Shown: positions 24,519-33,261 of the stretch, in pieces
Layout of the letters: each line of letters starts with the position of its first letter
How positions within the stretch are numbered: position 1 is the stretch's first letter
Assembly: GCA_963793415.1 (NCBI GenBank)
Contig: CAWCAC010000002.1
Location: 1,984,001 to 2,048,000, forward strand
Length of the DNA stretch: 64,000 nucleotides
From: CAXMST01 sp963793415
Lineage (GTDB): Bacteria; Actinomycetota; Thermoleophilia; Solirubrobacterales; 70-9
Reading direction: 5' to 3'
Made by a program: the position numbers and the translations under genes
The notes under the pieces: generated by a model
Database searches by the model: none
What the model saw: only the letters and a program-made list of their open reading frames with translations
Told to the model about the DNA's origin: nothing

Positions 24519-25820
24519 ATGAGGAGCAAAAAGCTTCTGGCTATCGCTGGAACCGTCACCGCTCTGTCACTTGGCGTGGCGGCTTGCGGAGACGACGACA
24601 GCACTACTGCGGACGGCGGGGGCGGCGAGACATCGCTCGACCTCGTCATCGGCGATTCCGTACCCCTGAGCGGCGACCTCGCCGACTTCGGCCCTCCGGG
24701 GCAGAAGGCGGCCGATCTCGCCGTTGACACGATCAACGACGCGATCGCGGAGGCCGGAGTCGATCACACCGTCGAGGTGATCCACGAGGACAACGGCGGC
24801 GGTGCCGACCCGCAAGCGGCGGTACAGGCCGCTCGCAAGCTGGCGACCTCCGACGGTGCCAGCTGCATCGCCGGCGCCTGGGCGTCGTCCGACACGATCC
24901 CGACGGCCGAGTCCGTGGCGATCCCGGAAGAGGTGACGCTGGTATCGCCGGCCTCGACCTCGGATGAGATCACCGCGCTCGAGGACGACGGATTCGTCAA
25001 CCGTACGGCTCCGCCGGACTCCTTCCAGGGTCCGACGCTGGCCACGTACGTGGCCGACCAGCTCGGCGGTGCCGAGGGCATGACGGTCAACATCGGCGCC
25101 CGCAACGACGCCTACGGCAACGGTCTTGCCGAGACGTTCAGCGCGGCATGGGAAGAGATGGGCGGAGCGATCGGCACGACCGAGATCTACGACACCAAGC
25201 TCCCCAACTACGACACGGAAGCGGCAGCGATCGTCGGCGGTAACCCCGACGGCATCGTGATCATCGACTTCCCCGAGACCTACAACAAGGTCGGGCCCGC
25301 ACTCGCGCGGACCGGGGACTTCGATCCGAGCAAGGCGTTCGTAACGGACGGCCTGATCTCGGGCGATCTCGCCGAAAGTGCCGGCGAGGATGCAGTCAAC
25401 GGGCTCCGGGGCACCGCTCCGGGCGTGCCGGATGACGACGCCTCGGCGACGGCCTTCGATGAGGCCTACACCGACTACGAGCCGAAGGATGTCGAGCGGA
25501 TGACGTTCGACGCGCAGAATTTCGACGCAGTCGTTCTCTGCTACCTCGCGGCAGTCGCCGCCGGCTCGACCGAGGGCGCCGATATCGCGGAGACGATCCG
25601 CGACGTCAGCAGCCCGGGTGGTGACCCGTACACCTGGGATCAGCTGCCCGAGGCGATCGAGGCTCTCCAGAACGGAGACGACATCGATTACCAGGGCGCG
25701 TCCGGCTCGATCGACATGAACGAGTCCGGCGATGCAACGGCCGGTGTCTACGATATCTACGAGTTCAAGAACGGAGCTCCGGAGGCCGTGGACGAGGTCG
25801 AGGTGGTTGCCGCCGAGTAG
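24519..25820 (+). CDS. livJ: Branched-chain amino-acid-type ABC substrate-binding lipoprotein
   Basis: 433 residues. The signal MRSKKLLAIAGTVTALSLGV ends at the lipobox VAAC, so it is a lipid-anchored periplasmic-binding-type receptor. The mature part has the type I fold of Leu/Ile/Val receptors: IGDSVPLSGDLADFG at the start of lobe 1, then ADLAVDTINDAI, and the hinge region with FVNRTAPPDSFQG. It probably captures branched-chain or related amino acids for livHMGF, whose genes face it 570 nt downstream on the opposite strand. Start ATG 24519 follows an AGAGAGAGGAG ribosome binding site. Ligand is inferred from the family and neighbourhood only. Confidence 0.88.
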   Translation: MRSKKLLAIAGTVTALSLGVAACGDDDSTTADGGGGETSLDLVIGDSVPLSGDLADFGPPGQKAADLAVDTINDAIAEAGVDHTVEVIHEDNGGGADPQAAVQAARKLATSDGASCIAGAWASSDTIPTAESVAIPEEVTLVSPASTSDEITALEDDGFVNRTAPPDSFQGPTLATYVADQLGGAEGMTVNIGARNDAYGNGLAETFSAAWEEMGGAIGTTEIYDTKLPNYDTEAAAIVGGNPDGIVIIDFPETYNKVGPALARTGDFDPSKAFVTDGLISGDLAESAGEDAVNGLRGTAPGVPDDDASATAFDEAYTDYEPKDVERMTFDAQNFDAVVLCYLAAVAAGSTEGADIAETIRDVSSPGGDPYTWDQLPEAIEALQNGDDIDYQGASGSIDMNESGDATAGVYDIYEFKNGAPEAVDEVEVVAAE

Positions 25821-25864
25821 CCATCGAGGCCACCCGGGGCATCCGCCCCGGACCTGTGACCGGC

Positions 25865-25893
25865 GCGGCCGGGGCCCTCGGGGCCCCGGCCGC
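25865..25893 (+). terminator. Hairpin terminator behind livJ
   Basis: A 13-bp perfect stem GCGGCCGGGGCCC / GGGCCCCGGCCGC with a 3-nt loop, followed by GTTTGGTTGT. The T run is weak, so termination efficiency is uncertain. Confidence 0.6.
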
Positions 25894-25941
25894 GTTTGGT
25901 TGTGGGGCGGGAGTGGGCCGTGGGCCTCGGGGTAGGGGTAG

Positions 25942-26372
25942 GGCCGTCCGAGGTCGTGTTCGAGGGTGCCGGCCACTGATTTGCAGTGAGGGAGGGGAGA
26001 TGGGGCGGGGCCGAGGGTGCCGGCGGGGGCTCGACCCTCGGCGTGGTCGGGGAAAGCGGGACAAACGTGACTGACGTCCCGGCGCGGGGGGAGGTGCTGC
26101 GCGAACGTTGCGCTGAGCGCAACGAACGTGCTTGGCATCGCCTGTCCCCGGGAGGCGCTTCACGTTCGTCCCGTTCCAACCCCCACATCTGGTGTCTCGG
26201 GGCCCGACCGGGCTCCAGCCGCCGAACTCGGCTCTTTGAGAGTCGATTTTCGACCTCATTAGGGCCCACTTCGCACCGACGCCCCGAACCCTCGGCCGCC
26301 ACCAACTTCCACACCCGCTCACTGCAACGCCCGCCTGCAGCCAGGCCCGAGCCCTCCTCGAACCCTCGGCCG
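25942..26372. repeat. Intergenic inverted-repeat element, copy 1
   Basis: No gene is seen in the 570 nt between livJ and livF. A 51-nt module (25942-25992) ends in TTGCAGTGAGGG, and an inverted CTCACTGCAA lies at 26318-26327. Inside, 26055-26070 pairs with 26160-26175 (14 of 16 positions, two mismatches), enclosing a GTTGCGC-TGA-GCGCAAC hairpin (26107-26123). The left module matches the reverse complement of 62092-62143 in copy 2 at about 42 of 52 aligned positions. Function unknown; it could be a small non-autonomous mobile element or a structured RNA or DNA site. Confidence 0.6.
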
Positions 26373-26390
26373 TGCCGGCGTCTCGGCGCC

Positions 26391-27218
26391 CTAGGGCTGG
26401 TTCGTCTCGGCGTCGGGAGAGACGCCCTCGGCCGCGGTGTCGGTTCCGTCGGCTTCCGCGACCCGTCCGCTAGCGCCGCCCAGGTACAGCTCCGCGACCT
26501 TGGGGTCGTCGAGCAGGTCCTTACCTGGGCCCTCGAAACGGTCGCGGCCGAGGTCGAGCACGTAGCCGCGGTCGGACATCTCGAGCGCGCGGCGGGCGTT
26601 CTGCTCGACCATCGCGATCGTGACGCCGGCCTCGTTGATCTCGGCGACCTTCTCGAAGATCGCGTCGACGAAGGCGGGGGCGAGGCCGGCCGAAGGCTCG
26701 TCCAGGAGGATCAGTGAGGGGTCCGGCATCAGCGCCCGGCCCATCGCAACCATCTGGCGCTCGCCGCCGCTCATCGTGCCGGCGGGCTGGTTCTTGCGCT
26801 CACCGAGGCGGGGGAAGAGCTCGTACATCCGGTCCGCCTGCTCGGAGGCCGTCGAGCTGTCGAGCGAGCCCATCTCGAGGTTCTCGGCCACGGTCAGGCT
26901 CGGGAAGACGTTGTCGACCTGCGGCACGTAGCTCATGCCGAGACGGGTGATGTCGTGCGGCTTGCGGCCCGCGATCGGCTTGCCCTCGAGCGTGATCTCG
27001 CCCTCGCGCGGCGTCAGCAGGCCGAAGATCGTCTTGATCAGGGTCGACTTGCCGGCCCCGTTCGGCCCGACGATCGTGACGATCTCACCGCGCCCGACCT
27101 CGATCGAGACGCCGTTGAGGATGTTCACCTCGGGCACGTAGCCGGCGACGACCCCGCTCGTCGCGAGCACCGTCTCGCTGCGCGATCCGCCGGCGTTGCC
27201 GCCGATCTGTTCAGCCAT
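26391..27218 (-). CDS. livF: Branched-chain amino-acid ABC transporter ATP-binding protein LivF
   Basis: 275 residues. One of two ATPases powering import through LivHM. Walker A GPNGAGKS (51-58), the ABC signature MSGGE, Walker B LILLDEPSAGL and the switch His-equivalent in a VEQN segment are all visible; MVEQNARRAL is typical of the LivF branch. A 35-residue acidic tail follows the usual end. Its start overlaps the end of livG by 8 bp, in the order livH-livM-livG-livF. Confidence 0.93.
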   Translation of the reverse strand: MAEQIGGNAGGSRSETVLATSGVVAGYVPEVNILNGVSIEVGRGEIVTIVGPNGAGKSTLIKTIFGLLTPREGEITLEGKPIAGRKPHDITRLGMSYVPQVDNVFPSLTVAENLEMGSLDSSTASEQADRMYELFPRLGERKNQPAGTMSGGERQMVAMGRALMPDPSLILLDEPSAGLAPAFVDAIFEKVAEINEAGVTIAMVEQNARRALEMSDRGYVLDLGRDRFEGPGKDLLDDPKVAELYLGGASGRVAEADGTDTAAEGVSPDAETNQP

Positions 27219-28020
27219 CCGTCCCCTCCTCCGGGACGACGCCGCCGAGGTAAGCGTCTACGACGGCCTGGTCGGAGCGGATCTGGGCCGGGTCGCCCTC
27301 GGCGATCACCTTGCCCTCGGCCATCACGATCACCCGGTCGGAGTGGTTCATGACGACGTCCATGTCGTGCTCGACGAACAGGAAGGTGACGCCGTTCTCG
27401 GCCCGCAGGCGCTGCATGTGGTCGAGCAGCCGCTTGCCGAGCGTCGGGTTGATGCCCGCCATCGGCTCGTCGAGCAGCAGGAAGCGGGGTTGCGTCATCA
27501 GCGCTCGCGCCAGCTCGAGCAGCTTACGCTGGCCGCCCGAGAGGGTGCCCGCGTAGGAGTCGGCGAGCTTCGTCAGGTTGAAGACCTCGAGCAACTCCAT
27601 CGCCTCGGCCCGCACCTCCTTCTCGCGCCGGCGCCAGCCGCCGGGGCGGACGAAGAGGTTGAGCAGCTTCTCGCCGGGCTGATCGGGTGCGGCGAGCATC
27701 ATGTTGTCGATCACCGGCATCGCCGCAAGCGCCTTGGTGATCTGGAAGGTGCGGACCATGCCCCGGCGTGCGATCGCGTACGGGGGGCGGCCGCCGATCG
27801 CGGTGCCGTCGAAGGTGACGCTGCCGGCGTCCGGCTTGTAGAAGCCCGTGATCAGGTTGAAGAAGGTTGTCTTGCCGGCGCCGTTGGGTCCGATCAGGGC
27901 CGTGATCGAGCCGCGCTCGACCTCCATCGTCGCCCCGTTCACCGCGCGGATGCCACCGAAGCGCTTGACGACGCCCTCGGCCCTGAAAATCGGGTCCGCC
28001 GCCGCCGCAGCGTCAGTCAC
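27211..28020 (-). CDS. livG: Branched-chain amino-acid ABC transporter ATP-binding protein LivG
   Basis: 269 residues. The second ATPase of the Liv transporter. Walker A GPNGAGKTT, signature LSGGQ, Walker B FLLLDEPMAGI and the switch segment FVEHDMDVVM (VEHD is characteristic of LivG, where LivF has VEQN) are intact. LivG proteins carry the insertion with a NLITGFYKPDAG-type helix, seen here. It overlaps livM by 8 bp upstream and livF by 8 bp downstream, consistent with one polycistronic message. Confidence 0.93.
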   Translation of the reverse strand: MTDAAAAADPIFRAEGVVKRFGGIRAVNGATMEVERGSITALIGPNGAGKTTFFNLITGFYKPDAGSVTFDGTAIGGRPPYAIARRGMVRTFQITKALAAMPVIDNMMLAAPDQPGEKLLNLFVRPGGWRRREKEVRAEAMELLEVFNLTKLADSYAGTLSGGQRKLLELARALMTQPRFLLLDEPMAGINPTLGKRLLDHMQRLRAENGVTFLFVEHDMDVVMNHSDRVIVMAEGKVIAEGDPAQIRSDQAVVDAYLGGVVPEEGTDG

Positions 28021-28996
28021 CGAGAACCATCTCCTCGCGCTTGCCGAACACGCCCTGCGGCCTGAACGCCATCAGCAGGATCAGGATCAGGCCGAGGATG
28101 ATGAAGCGCAGCGCCGCGACCTGGGTCTCGTCGAGCGGGAGATCGAGAAAGCGGAGGCCCTCCAGCACCGTCCAGAGGATGATCGAGCCGACCGCGACGC
28201 CCCAGTAGTTGGCGAGGCCCCCGAGCACGAGGACCGCGTAGCCGATGAAGGTGACGAGCGGCAGGAACTCGTCCGGGACCACGAACTTGAGGTTGAGGGC
28301 GAGGAAGAAGCCTGCGACCGCGGCGGTGAAAGCCGCTATCGAGAGCGACTGCAGCTTGTATGAGAAGACGTTCTTGCCGAGCGCCCGAGCCGCGTCCTCG
28401 TCCTCACGCACCGCGCGCAGCACGCGACCCCAGGGCGTCCCCTGGATCCGGCTCAGGCCGAACATGAAGACGACGGCGACGATCCAGGTGACGAGAAAGA
28501 GTGGGAACAGATTCGGGACGTCGGTCCAGCCGAGATCGACGATGAAGTCCTGGATCGACTCGGAGACCGTGTCCCAGCTGTCGGCGAAGCCGAAGACGCC
28601 GTTCGAGCCGCCGGTGAGGTCGCGGGCGTTGAGAGCAACGAGGCGGACTGCCTCGGCAGCGGCGATCGTCGCGATCGCGAAGTAGTCGGCGCGCAGGCGC
28701 AGGGAGGGCAGTCCGACCAGCAGGGCGAACAGCACCGTGATCGCCATCGCGATCAGCATCGAGACCCAGAGGTTGATGCCGGCGTCGACGGTGAGGATCG
28801 CCATCGAGTAGGCGCCGACCGCCATGAAGCCGGCCTGACCGAAGTTCTGGATACCGGTGAAGCCGGCGTTGATCTGCAGCCCGAGGGCGAAGATCGTGTA
28901 GATGCCGGCGAGGATGCCGACGCTGGTCCAGAACTCGACGTCGGTGAAGGCATCGAAGCTGACGCCGAGCGGGATCAGGGTCGCGAGCTCGCTCAT
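28013..28996 (-). CDS. livM: Branched-chain amino-acid ABC permease LivM
   Basis: 327 residues, mostly hydrophobic helices. The LivM-type sequence around GLQINAGFTGIQNFGQAGFM and GLPSLRLRADYFAIATIA is recognisable, and the coupling region that contacts the ATPases appears as RVLRAVREDEDAARALG. The start ATG (28994-28996) overlaps the livH stop by four bases. The open frame continues far upstream, but only as a shadow of livH. Confidence 0.92.
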   Translation of the reverse strand: MSELATLIPLGVSFDAFTDVEFWTSVGILAGIYTIFALGLQINAGFTGIQNFGQAGFMAVGAYSMAILTVDAGINLWVSMLIAMAITVLFALLVGLPSLRLRADYFAIATIAAAEAVRLVALNARDLTGGSNGVFGFADSWDTVSESIQDFIVDLGWTDVPNLFPLFLVTWIVAVVFMFGLSRIQGTPWGRVLRAVREDEDAARALGKNVFSYKLQSLSIAAFTAAVAGFFLALNLKFVVPDEFLPLVTFIGYAVLVLGGLANYWGVAVGSIILWTVLEGLRFLDLPLDETQVAALRFIILGLILILLMAFRPQGVFGKREEMVLGD

Positions 28997-29994
28997 ACCG
29001 CCCGCGCCTTCCCGAGGATGCCCTGGGGGCGGATCACGAGCACGAGGATGAGCACGATGAAGCCGACGGCCAGCTTCAGGCCGGACTCGACGAAGAACGT
29101 CGACCATTCGATGATCACGCCGAGCAGGATGCCCGCATAGAGCGCCCCGAACGCGTTCCCGATTCCACCCAGCACGACCGCGGCAAATATCGGCAGCAGC
29201 AGCTCGAAGCCCATCTCGGGCTGGATCTGCGTGATCGCACCGGCGAACACGCCCGCGAGGCCGGCGAGGCCGGCGGCGAAGATCCAGGTCCAGAGGATCA
29301 CTCGCGACGTGTTGATACCTGAAGTCTCGGCGAGATCGATGCTGTCCGAGAGCGCCCGCATCCGCTTGCCGAGCAGCGAGTATCGAAGCATCAGGCCGGT
29401 CGCGACCAGGGCGACGGCGCCGACGATCACGACGACCAGGTTCGTGCGACCGATCCGCAAGCCGAGGAACTCGACGACCTCGGAGCGATTGACATCGAGC
29501 TGCCGCAACTCGGTGCCCCAGACGAACTGGATGCCGTAACGGATCACGAAGGCGAGACCGATCGCCATCAGCAGCAGCTGCAGCATGCCGCCGCCCTTCG
29601 CCCGCATCGGGCCCCACATGACCTTCTCCAGGGTGATGCCGAGCATTGCGGTCGCGACGATCGCGAAGACGACGCCGAGCGCCAGCGGCAGGCCCCAGGT
29701 GACGTTGACGAGATACGCCATGTAGGCGCCGAAGGTGAGGAAGTCGCCATGGGCGAAGTTGACGAGCTTGAGGATCCCGTAGACGAGCGTCAGGCCGACT
29801 GCGCCGAGCGCGTAGATCGCACCGAGCGAGAGCCCGTTGAGTCCGCGCTGGGCGACGGCGTTGAGGCCCTCCGTCGCGACCAGGAAGAGGACGAGCGCGA
29901 CGACGAACGCGAACAGCCCAAGCCGGGCACGGTCGACGTCCCTGCCGCCGAGCAGGCCCGGGCCCCTGCCCGCCGTTGCTTCAGACGCCTCCAC
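28993..29994 (-). CDS. livH: Branched-chain amino-acid ABC permease LivH
   Basis: 333 residues. Inner-membrane channel subunit with about eight helices. LivH hallmarks are NGLSLGAIYALGAVGLTLVY, then NFAHGDFLTFGAYMAYLVN, and the late VVLGGIGNAFGALYAGILLG. The start is GTG 29992-29994, with TAGGAT 8 nt upstream, so the four-gene liv operon probably begins with a leaderless transcript here. About 25 polar residues precede the first helix. Confidence 0.92.
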   Translation of the reverse strand: MEASEATAGRGPGLLGGRDVDRARLGLFAFVVALVLFLVATEGLNAVAQRGLNGLSLGAIYALGAVGLTLVYGILKLVNFAHGDFLTFGAYMAYLVNVTWGLPLALGVVFAIVATAMLGITLEKVMWGPMRAKGGGMLQLLLMAIGLAFVIRYGIQFVWGTELRQLDVNRSEVVEFLGLRIGRTNLVVVIVGAVALVATGLMLRYSLLGKRMRALSDSIDLAETSGINTSRVILWTWIFAAGLAGLAGVFAGAITQIQPEMGFELLLPIFAAVVLGGIGNAFGALYAGILLGVIIEWSTFFVESGLKLAVGFIVLILVLVIRPQGILGKARAV

Positions 29995-30002
29995 TGGCCC
30001 GC

Positions 30003-30008
30003 ATCCTA
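30003..30008 (-). promoter_or_regulatory. Candidate -10 element of livHMGF
   Basis: TAGGAT on the minus strand, 8 nt before GTG 29994. Confidence 0.4.
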
Positions 30009-30041
30009 AGCATCCGCGCCCCGGCTTGGTTCACCGCTCGT

Positions 30042-31118
30042 TCACGAGCGGAGCTCGGCGCCGACTCGAGCGGCGACCTCGCGGCAGACCGCAGTGGTCG
30101 AGGAGCGGCCGCCGAGGTCCGGGGTCCGGACCCCGGCGGCGGCTGTCTCGAGCGTTGCCTCGTAGATTGCGGCGGAGGCGGCCTCAGCGCCGGCAGCGCC
30201 GCGCTCGCCCGCGTAGTGCAGGACTGCGGCACAAGCGAGCACCATCGCCATCGGGTTGGCGATGTCCTTGCCGAGCAGGGCCGGGGCGGTCCCGTGCGGC
30301 GCCTCCGCCATCGCCGTCGCCACGCGCAGCTCCTCGTCGAGGCTGAGCAGCACCGACTCGGCGCCGGCGATCGAGCCGAACATCGGCATCACCAGGTCAC
30401 TGAGCAGGTCGCCGTCACGGTTCAGGGTCGGGATCACGAGCGGCTCCGAGGCGGCGCCGCTGACGAGCCCGGCATAGGTCGCGTCGATCAGCACCGGCTG
30501 GTAGGGCACCTCGGGATGGCGCTCGGCGGCGGCGTCCAGCTCCTCCTTCAGCATCCCCTCGTAGACCGGGCTGACCGTCCACTTCGGGCCGCCGTAGACC
30601 TTGGCGTCGAGGCTCTTCGCCGCCCGGAACGAATGCTCGGCGACCGCGCGGCAGACCTGACGGCTGATCCGCTCGGTCCGAAACGCGTACTCGCTGCCCG
30701 CGATCTCCTCGCGCCACTCCTCGGCACCGTAGGCGTCGCCGACGGCCATCCGGCAGACGGAGATCGGGTGATGGATACCGGCGATCGGGGTGACGCCGGG
30801 GATCCGGCGGCCGGTGCGGACGATCACGGTGCCGTCGATGCCCTCCCGGATCAGGCGGTTGGGCGAGCCGACGTCCTCGGCGCCCTCGGGGGTGATCGTC
30901 GCCGCCTTGAGGCCGAGGCCGGCCTCGCGCATCGCGGCCGCCGCCTCGCTGCAGACGGCGTTGCCGGTTGCCCGCCTGTTCTCGAGCGAGAGGTCGTAGT
31001 GAACGAGATCGAGCTCGAGGCCGGTCACCTCGGGCGAGAGCACGATCAAGGCCGCCTCGAGCAGCTCCTGGCCGGTCTCGTCGCCGTCGAGCACGACTAT
31101 GGGCAGCGGGGAAGCCAT
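30042..31118 (-). CDS. Isocitrate/isopropylmalate dehydrogenase-family protein
   Basis: 358 residues of the beta-decarboxylating dehydrogenase fold. The N-terminal GDETGQE replaces the usual GDGIGPE; the metal-binding region reads LNRDGDLLSDLVMPMFGS and the cofactor loop APHGTAPALLGKDIANPMAM. The lysine region GGPKWTVSPVYEGMLKEEL differs from well-studied isocitrate and 3-isopropylmalate enzymes, and the substrate-binding R-E-N segment is not obvious, so the substrate cannot be assigned. It stands alone, not beside leu or citrate-cycle genes. ATG 31118 is supported by TAGATT 7 nt upstream; the open frame to 31190 lacks similarity. Confidence 0.8.
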   Translation of the reverse strand: MASPLPIVVLDGDETGQELLEAALIVLSPEVTGLELDLVHYDLSLENRRATGNAVCSEAAAAMREAGLGLKAATITPEGAEDVGSPNRLIREGIDGTVIVRTGRRIPGVTPIAGIHHPISVCRMAVGDAYGAEEWREEIAGSEYAFRTERISRQVCRAVAEHSFRAAKSLDAKVYGGPKWTVSPVYEGMLKEELDAAAERHPEVPYQPVLIDATYAGLVSGAASEPLVIPTLNRDGDLLSDLVMPMFGSIAGAESVLLSLDEELRVATAMAEAPHGTAPALLGKDIANPMAMVLACAAVLHYAGERGAAGAEAASAAIYEATLETAAAGVRTPDLGGRSSTTAVCREVAARVGAELRS

Positions 31119-31125
31119 CGGGCGC

Positions 31126-31131
31126 AATCTA
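31126..31131 (-). promoter_or_regulatory. Candidate -10 element of the dehydrogenase gene
   Basis: TAGATT on the minus strand, 7 nt before ATG 31118. Confidence 0.4.
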
Positions 31132-31155
31132 CCCCTGTCCGTCATCGTCATGGGC

Positions 31156-31500
31156 ATGGAGACAGCGGCATCAGCACATCCGGTCTGCACGTGGTGCGGG
31201 GTGGAGGTGCCCGAGGACGACGGCTTCCGGCTCGCCGAGACCGCAACCGGTCAGGCGGCGGCCTTCTGCAGGCTCGAGCACGTGATCCCATGGCTGATCA
31301 AAGGGGCGCGCTGGGCGGACGCCGGCGACGGCGTCGCGGTAGACCGGGAGGCGGTGACGCGCTGCTCCTGGTGTGAGGCGCAGCTCGGCGACAAGCGCAT
31401 CGTCCTCTTCCGCCACAGAGGCAAGCACCGGATCGCCGACGGGTTCTGCGATCTCGAGCACCTCGGCGCCTGGGCCAAAGCCGGCGGCCGCTTCCGTTAA
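31156..31500 (+). CDS. Small Cys-rich (zinc-ribbon-like) protein of unknown function
   Basis: 114 residues built as two related halves. The first has CTWCG and later AFCRLEH; the second has CSWCE and later GFCDLEH. The repeated C-x2-C...C-x-L-E-H pattern suggests two similar metal sites or one zinc ribbon duplicated, probably binding Zn. No signal peptide or membrane segment is seen, so it is cytoplasmic. It diverges from the dehydrogenase gene and its stop overlaps the stop of the convergent hydrolase gene by three bases. Starts at ATG 31150 or 31156 are equally possible. No function can be assigned. Confidence 0.7.
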   Translation: METAASAHPVCTWCGVEVPEDDGFRLAETATGQAAAFCRLEHVIPWLIKGARWADAGDGVAVDREAVTRCSWCEAQLGDKRIVLFRHRGKHRIADGFCDLEHLGAWAKAGGRFR

Positions 31501-32612
31501 CCGGAGCCCTTCCTGTCGGGCTTCGAGTCCTTCTTCTTGCCCTTCGTGCCCTGCTGGTCGTTCGCCTTGCCGGCAGAAGTCTTTGCCTTGTTCTCCTTCG
31601 GATTCTTCTTCTCGGCCTTGGCCTTCGGCTTCGGTGCCGGCTCGGGCTCGACCGGCGCGGGCGCGTCCTCGGCGAAGCGCAGGATCAGCTCGGCCGTCTT
31701 CTTCGGGTCCTCGAGTTGCGCGGAGTGGCCGACGCCGTCGATCAGCTGGACCTCGGCGCCGGGCACGCCCCCGTAGGCGGCCGCCGTCGGCCCGTTGTCG
31801 ACGATCTGATCCTCGGAGCCGAGGATCGCCATCACCGGGACCGCGGCGTCGGTCAGCCGCGCCGCAACGGTGGCCTCGTCGGTGAAGTCGGACGCCTCGT
31901 TATGAGCCTCGTCGTAGGAGGTGAAGGTCATTGCGTCGTGGTCGAGCACGACCTGGTCGGGGTTCGGGAAGGCGGCCTCGTAGTCGAAGCCCGGGGCGAA
32001 CGCCGACTCGTAGCCCTTCTCGATTGCCGCCGACGGGGTCAGCCGCCACAACGCCTCGCCGAGCACGGGGACGTGGGTGATGCGGGCGATGAACGGCAGC
32101 TCGACGTCGTCGATCGAGCTCCCCGTCGAGATTGTCCCGACCCTGTCGACCAGCTCACTCGAGTTCTGGGCGAGGGCGGTGGCGACGAGGCCGCCCATAG
32201 AGTGGCCGACAAGCACCGCGGCCTCGACCCCGAGCTGGTTCATCGCCTCGGAGACGGCCCGGGCCTGATCGTCGATCGCATAACCGCTGCCCGGCTTCTG
32301 CGAGCCGCCGAAGCCGATCAGATCGAAGCGGATCACCCGGTGGTTCTCGTTGATCAGCGGCACGAACTCGTCCCACCAGTGCAACGAGCACGCGTAGCAG
32401 TGCAGCAACACGATCGGGGCGCCCTCGGGGCCCGGGCCGGTCGCGGGCTGGTCGACGACCTGGAGGTCGACCGAGTTCAGCTCGAGGATCTCGCCGCCCT
32501 CGGTCGTCACCTCGGCCGGTTTCGTCTCGCTGTCGATCACGACCGTGTTGATCGCGAGCAGCGCCGCGAGCACGACCATCGCGACGAGCAGGATCTTCCA
32601 TCCACGACGCAT
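31497..32612 (-). CDS. Membrane-anchored alpha/beta hydrolase with a Lys-rich tail
   Basis: 371 residues. One N-terminal membrane helix (about 7-25) places the enzyme outside the cytoplasm. The catalytic triad is Ser138 in GHSMGG, Asp268 in LGSEDQIVD and His296 in GVGHSAQLEDP; the oxyanion region is LLHCYACSLHWW. The last 60 residues alternate Pro-Glu and then become strongly basic (KPKAKAEKKNPKENKAKT onward), perhaps binding anionic wall polymers. It follows an HD-domain gene by 18 nt on the same strand and likely shares its transcript. Substrate unknown. Confidence 0.85.
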   Translation of the reverse strand: MRRGWKILLVAMVVLAALLAINTVVIDSETKPAEVTTEGGEILELNSVDLQVVDQPATGPGPEGAPIVLLHCYACSLHWWDEFVPLINENHRVIRFDLIGFGGSQKPGSGYAIDDQARAVSEAMNQLGVEAAVLVGHSMGGLVATALAQNSSELVDRVGTISTGSSIDDVELPFIARITHVPVLGEALWRLTPSAAIEKGYESAFAPGFDYEAAFPNPDQVVLDHDAMTFTSYDEAHNEASDFTDEATVAARLTDAAVPVMAILGSEDQIVDNGPTAAAYGGVPGAEVQLIDGVGHSAQLEDPKKTAELILRFAEDAPAPVEPEPAPKPKAKAEKKNPKENKAKTSAGKANDQQGTKGKKKDSKPDRKGSG

Positions 32613-32630
32613 GTCAGGCCCGATTTTCGA

Positions 32631-33239
32631 CTAGTCGTCGGACGGGGAGCCGCCGCCGGAGCCGGCGGATGCCTGAGCGGCGGTGAGTCCCAGCGTCTCG
32701 GCCTCGGCGCTGAGCGCGTCGATGACCCGCTGGATGTGCTCGGTTTCGTCGACCTCGAGCTCGGCGATCGAGCGCTCGATCTGACCCCGGTCTACCTTGG
32801 CAGCGAACGAGGGCTGCTTCAGCTTCTTGCGCACCGACTTGACCTTCATCCCCTCGATTCCGGTCGGCCGGACGAGGGCGCACGCGGTGACGAAGCCCGA
32901 GAGCTCATCGACGGCGAACAGGGTCTTCGCCATCCGCGTCTCCCGCGGGACCTCGAGGAACTCGGCGTGACCGGCGACCGCATCGATCACGTCCTCCGGG
33001 TAGCCGAGCCGGCGCAGCTCCTCGAGCGCCATCCTCGGGTGACCCGTGTCGAGGTCCGGGTAGCGCTCGTAGTCGAGGTCGTGGACGAGGCCGGTGACCG
33101 CGTAGCGCTCTTCGTCCTCGCCCCAGACGCGAGCGTAAGCGGTCATGCAGGCTTCGACGGCGAGCGCGTGCTTGCGCAGCGAATCGGACTCCGTCCACTC
33201 GCAGAAGAGGTCCCAGGCCTGATCGCGCGTCGGCTCCAC
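32631..33239 (-). CDS. HD-domain hydrolase-like protein
   Basis: 202 residues. The metal-binding HD pattern is visible: His in LRKHALAVEAC, the HD pair in GLVHDLDYE, a following His in TGHPRMAL, and His in AVAGHAEFL. Such proteins hydrolyse phosphate esters of nucleotides or related metabolites; the exact substrate is unknown. The C-terminal third is helical and ends in a Ser/Gly tail. Start is GTG 33237-33239, with TAGGGT 8 nt upstream as half of a bidirectional promoter shared with murA. Upstream of, and probably cotranscribed with, the alpha/beta hydrolase gene. Confidence 0.85.
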   Translation of the reverse strand: MEPTRDQAWDLFCEWTESDSLRKHALAVEACMTAYARVWGEDEERYAVTGLVHDLDYERYPDLDTGHPRMALEELRRLGYPEDVIDAVAGHAEFLEVPRETRMAKTLFAVDELSGFVTACALVRPTGIEGMKVKSVRKKLKQPSFAAKVDRGQIERSIAELEVDETEHIQRVIDALSAEAETLGLTAAQASAGSGGGSPSDD

Positions 33240-33246
33240 GAGGGGC

Positions 33247-33253
33247 TACCCTA
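33247..33253. promoter_or_regulatory. Back-to-back -10 elements for murA and the HD gene
   Basis: In CTACCCTAG, TACCCT (33247-33252, plus) ends 9 nt before murA TTG 33262, and TAGGGT (33248-33253, minus) ends 8 nt before GTG 33239. The two hexamers overlap by five bases, so one melted region could serve both strands. Confidence 0.5.
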
Positions 33254-33261
33254 GCCGAGCT

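Noticed and set aside
26107..26131. CGAACG motifs resembling LexA half-sites
   Set aside because: The spacing to the second half does not give CGAAC-N4-GTTCG; they belong to the element's own hairpin.
25757..26314. Two 185-codon minus-strand open frames
   Set aside because: They cover the inverted-repeat region and the end of livJ in two frames at once; Pro/Arg-rich, no start signals or motifs.
29130..29160. CGAACGCGTTC inside livH
   Set aside because: Half-sites are separated by two bases instead of four and lie within coding sequence.
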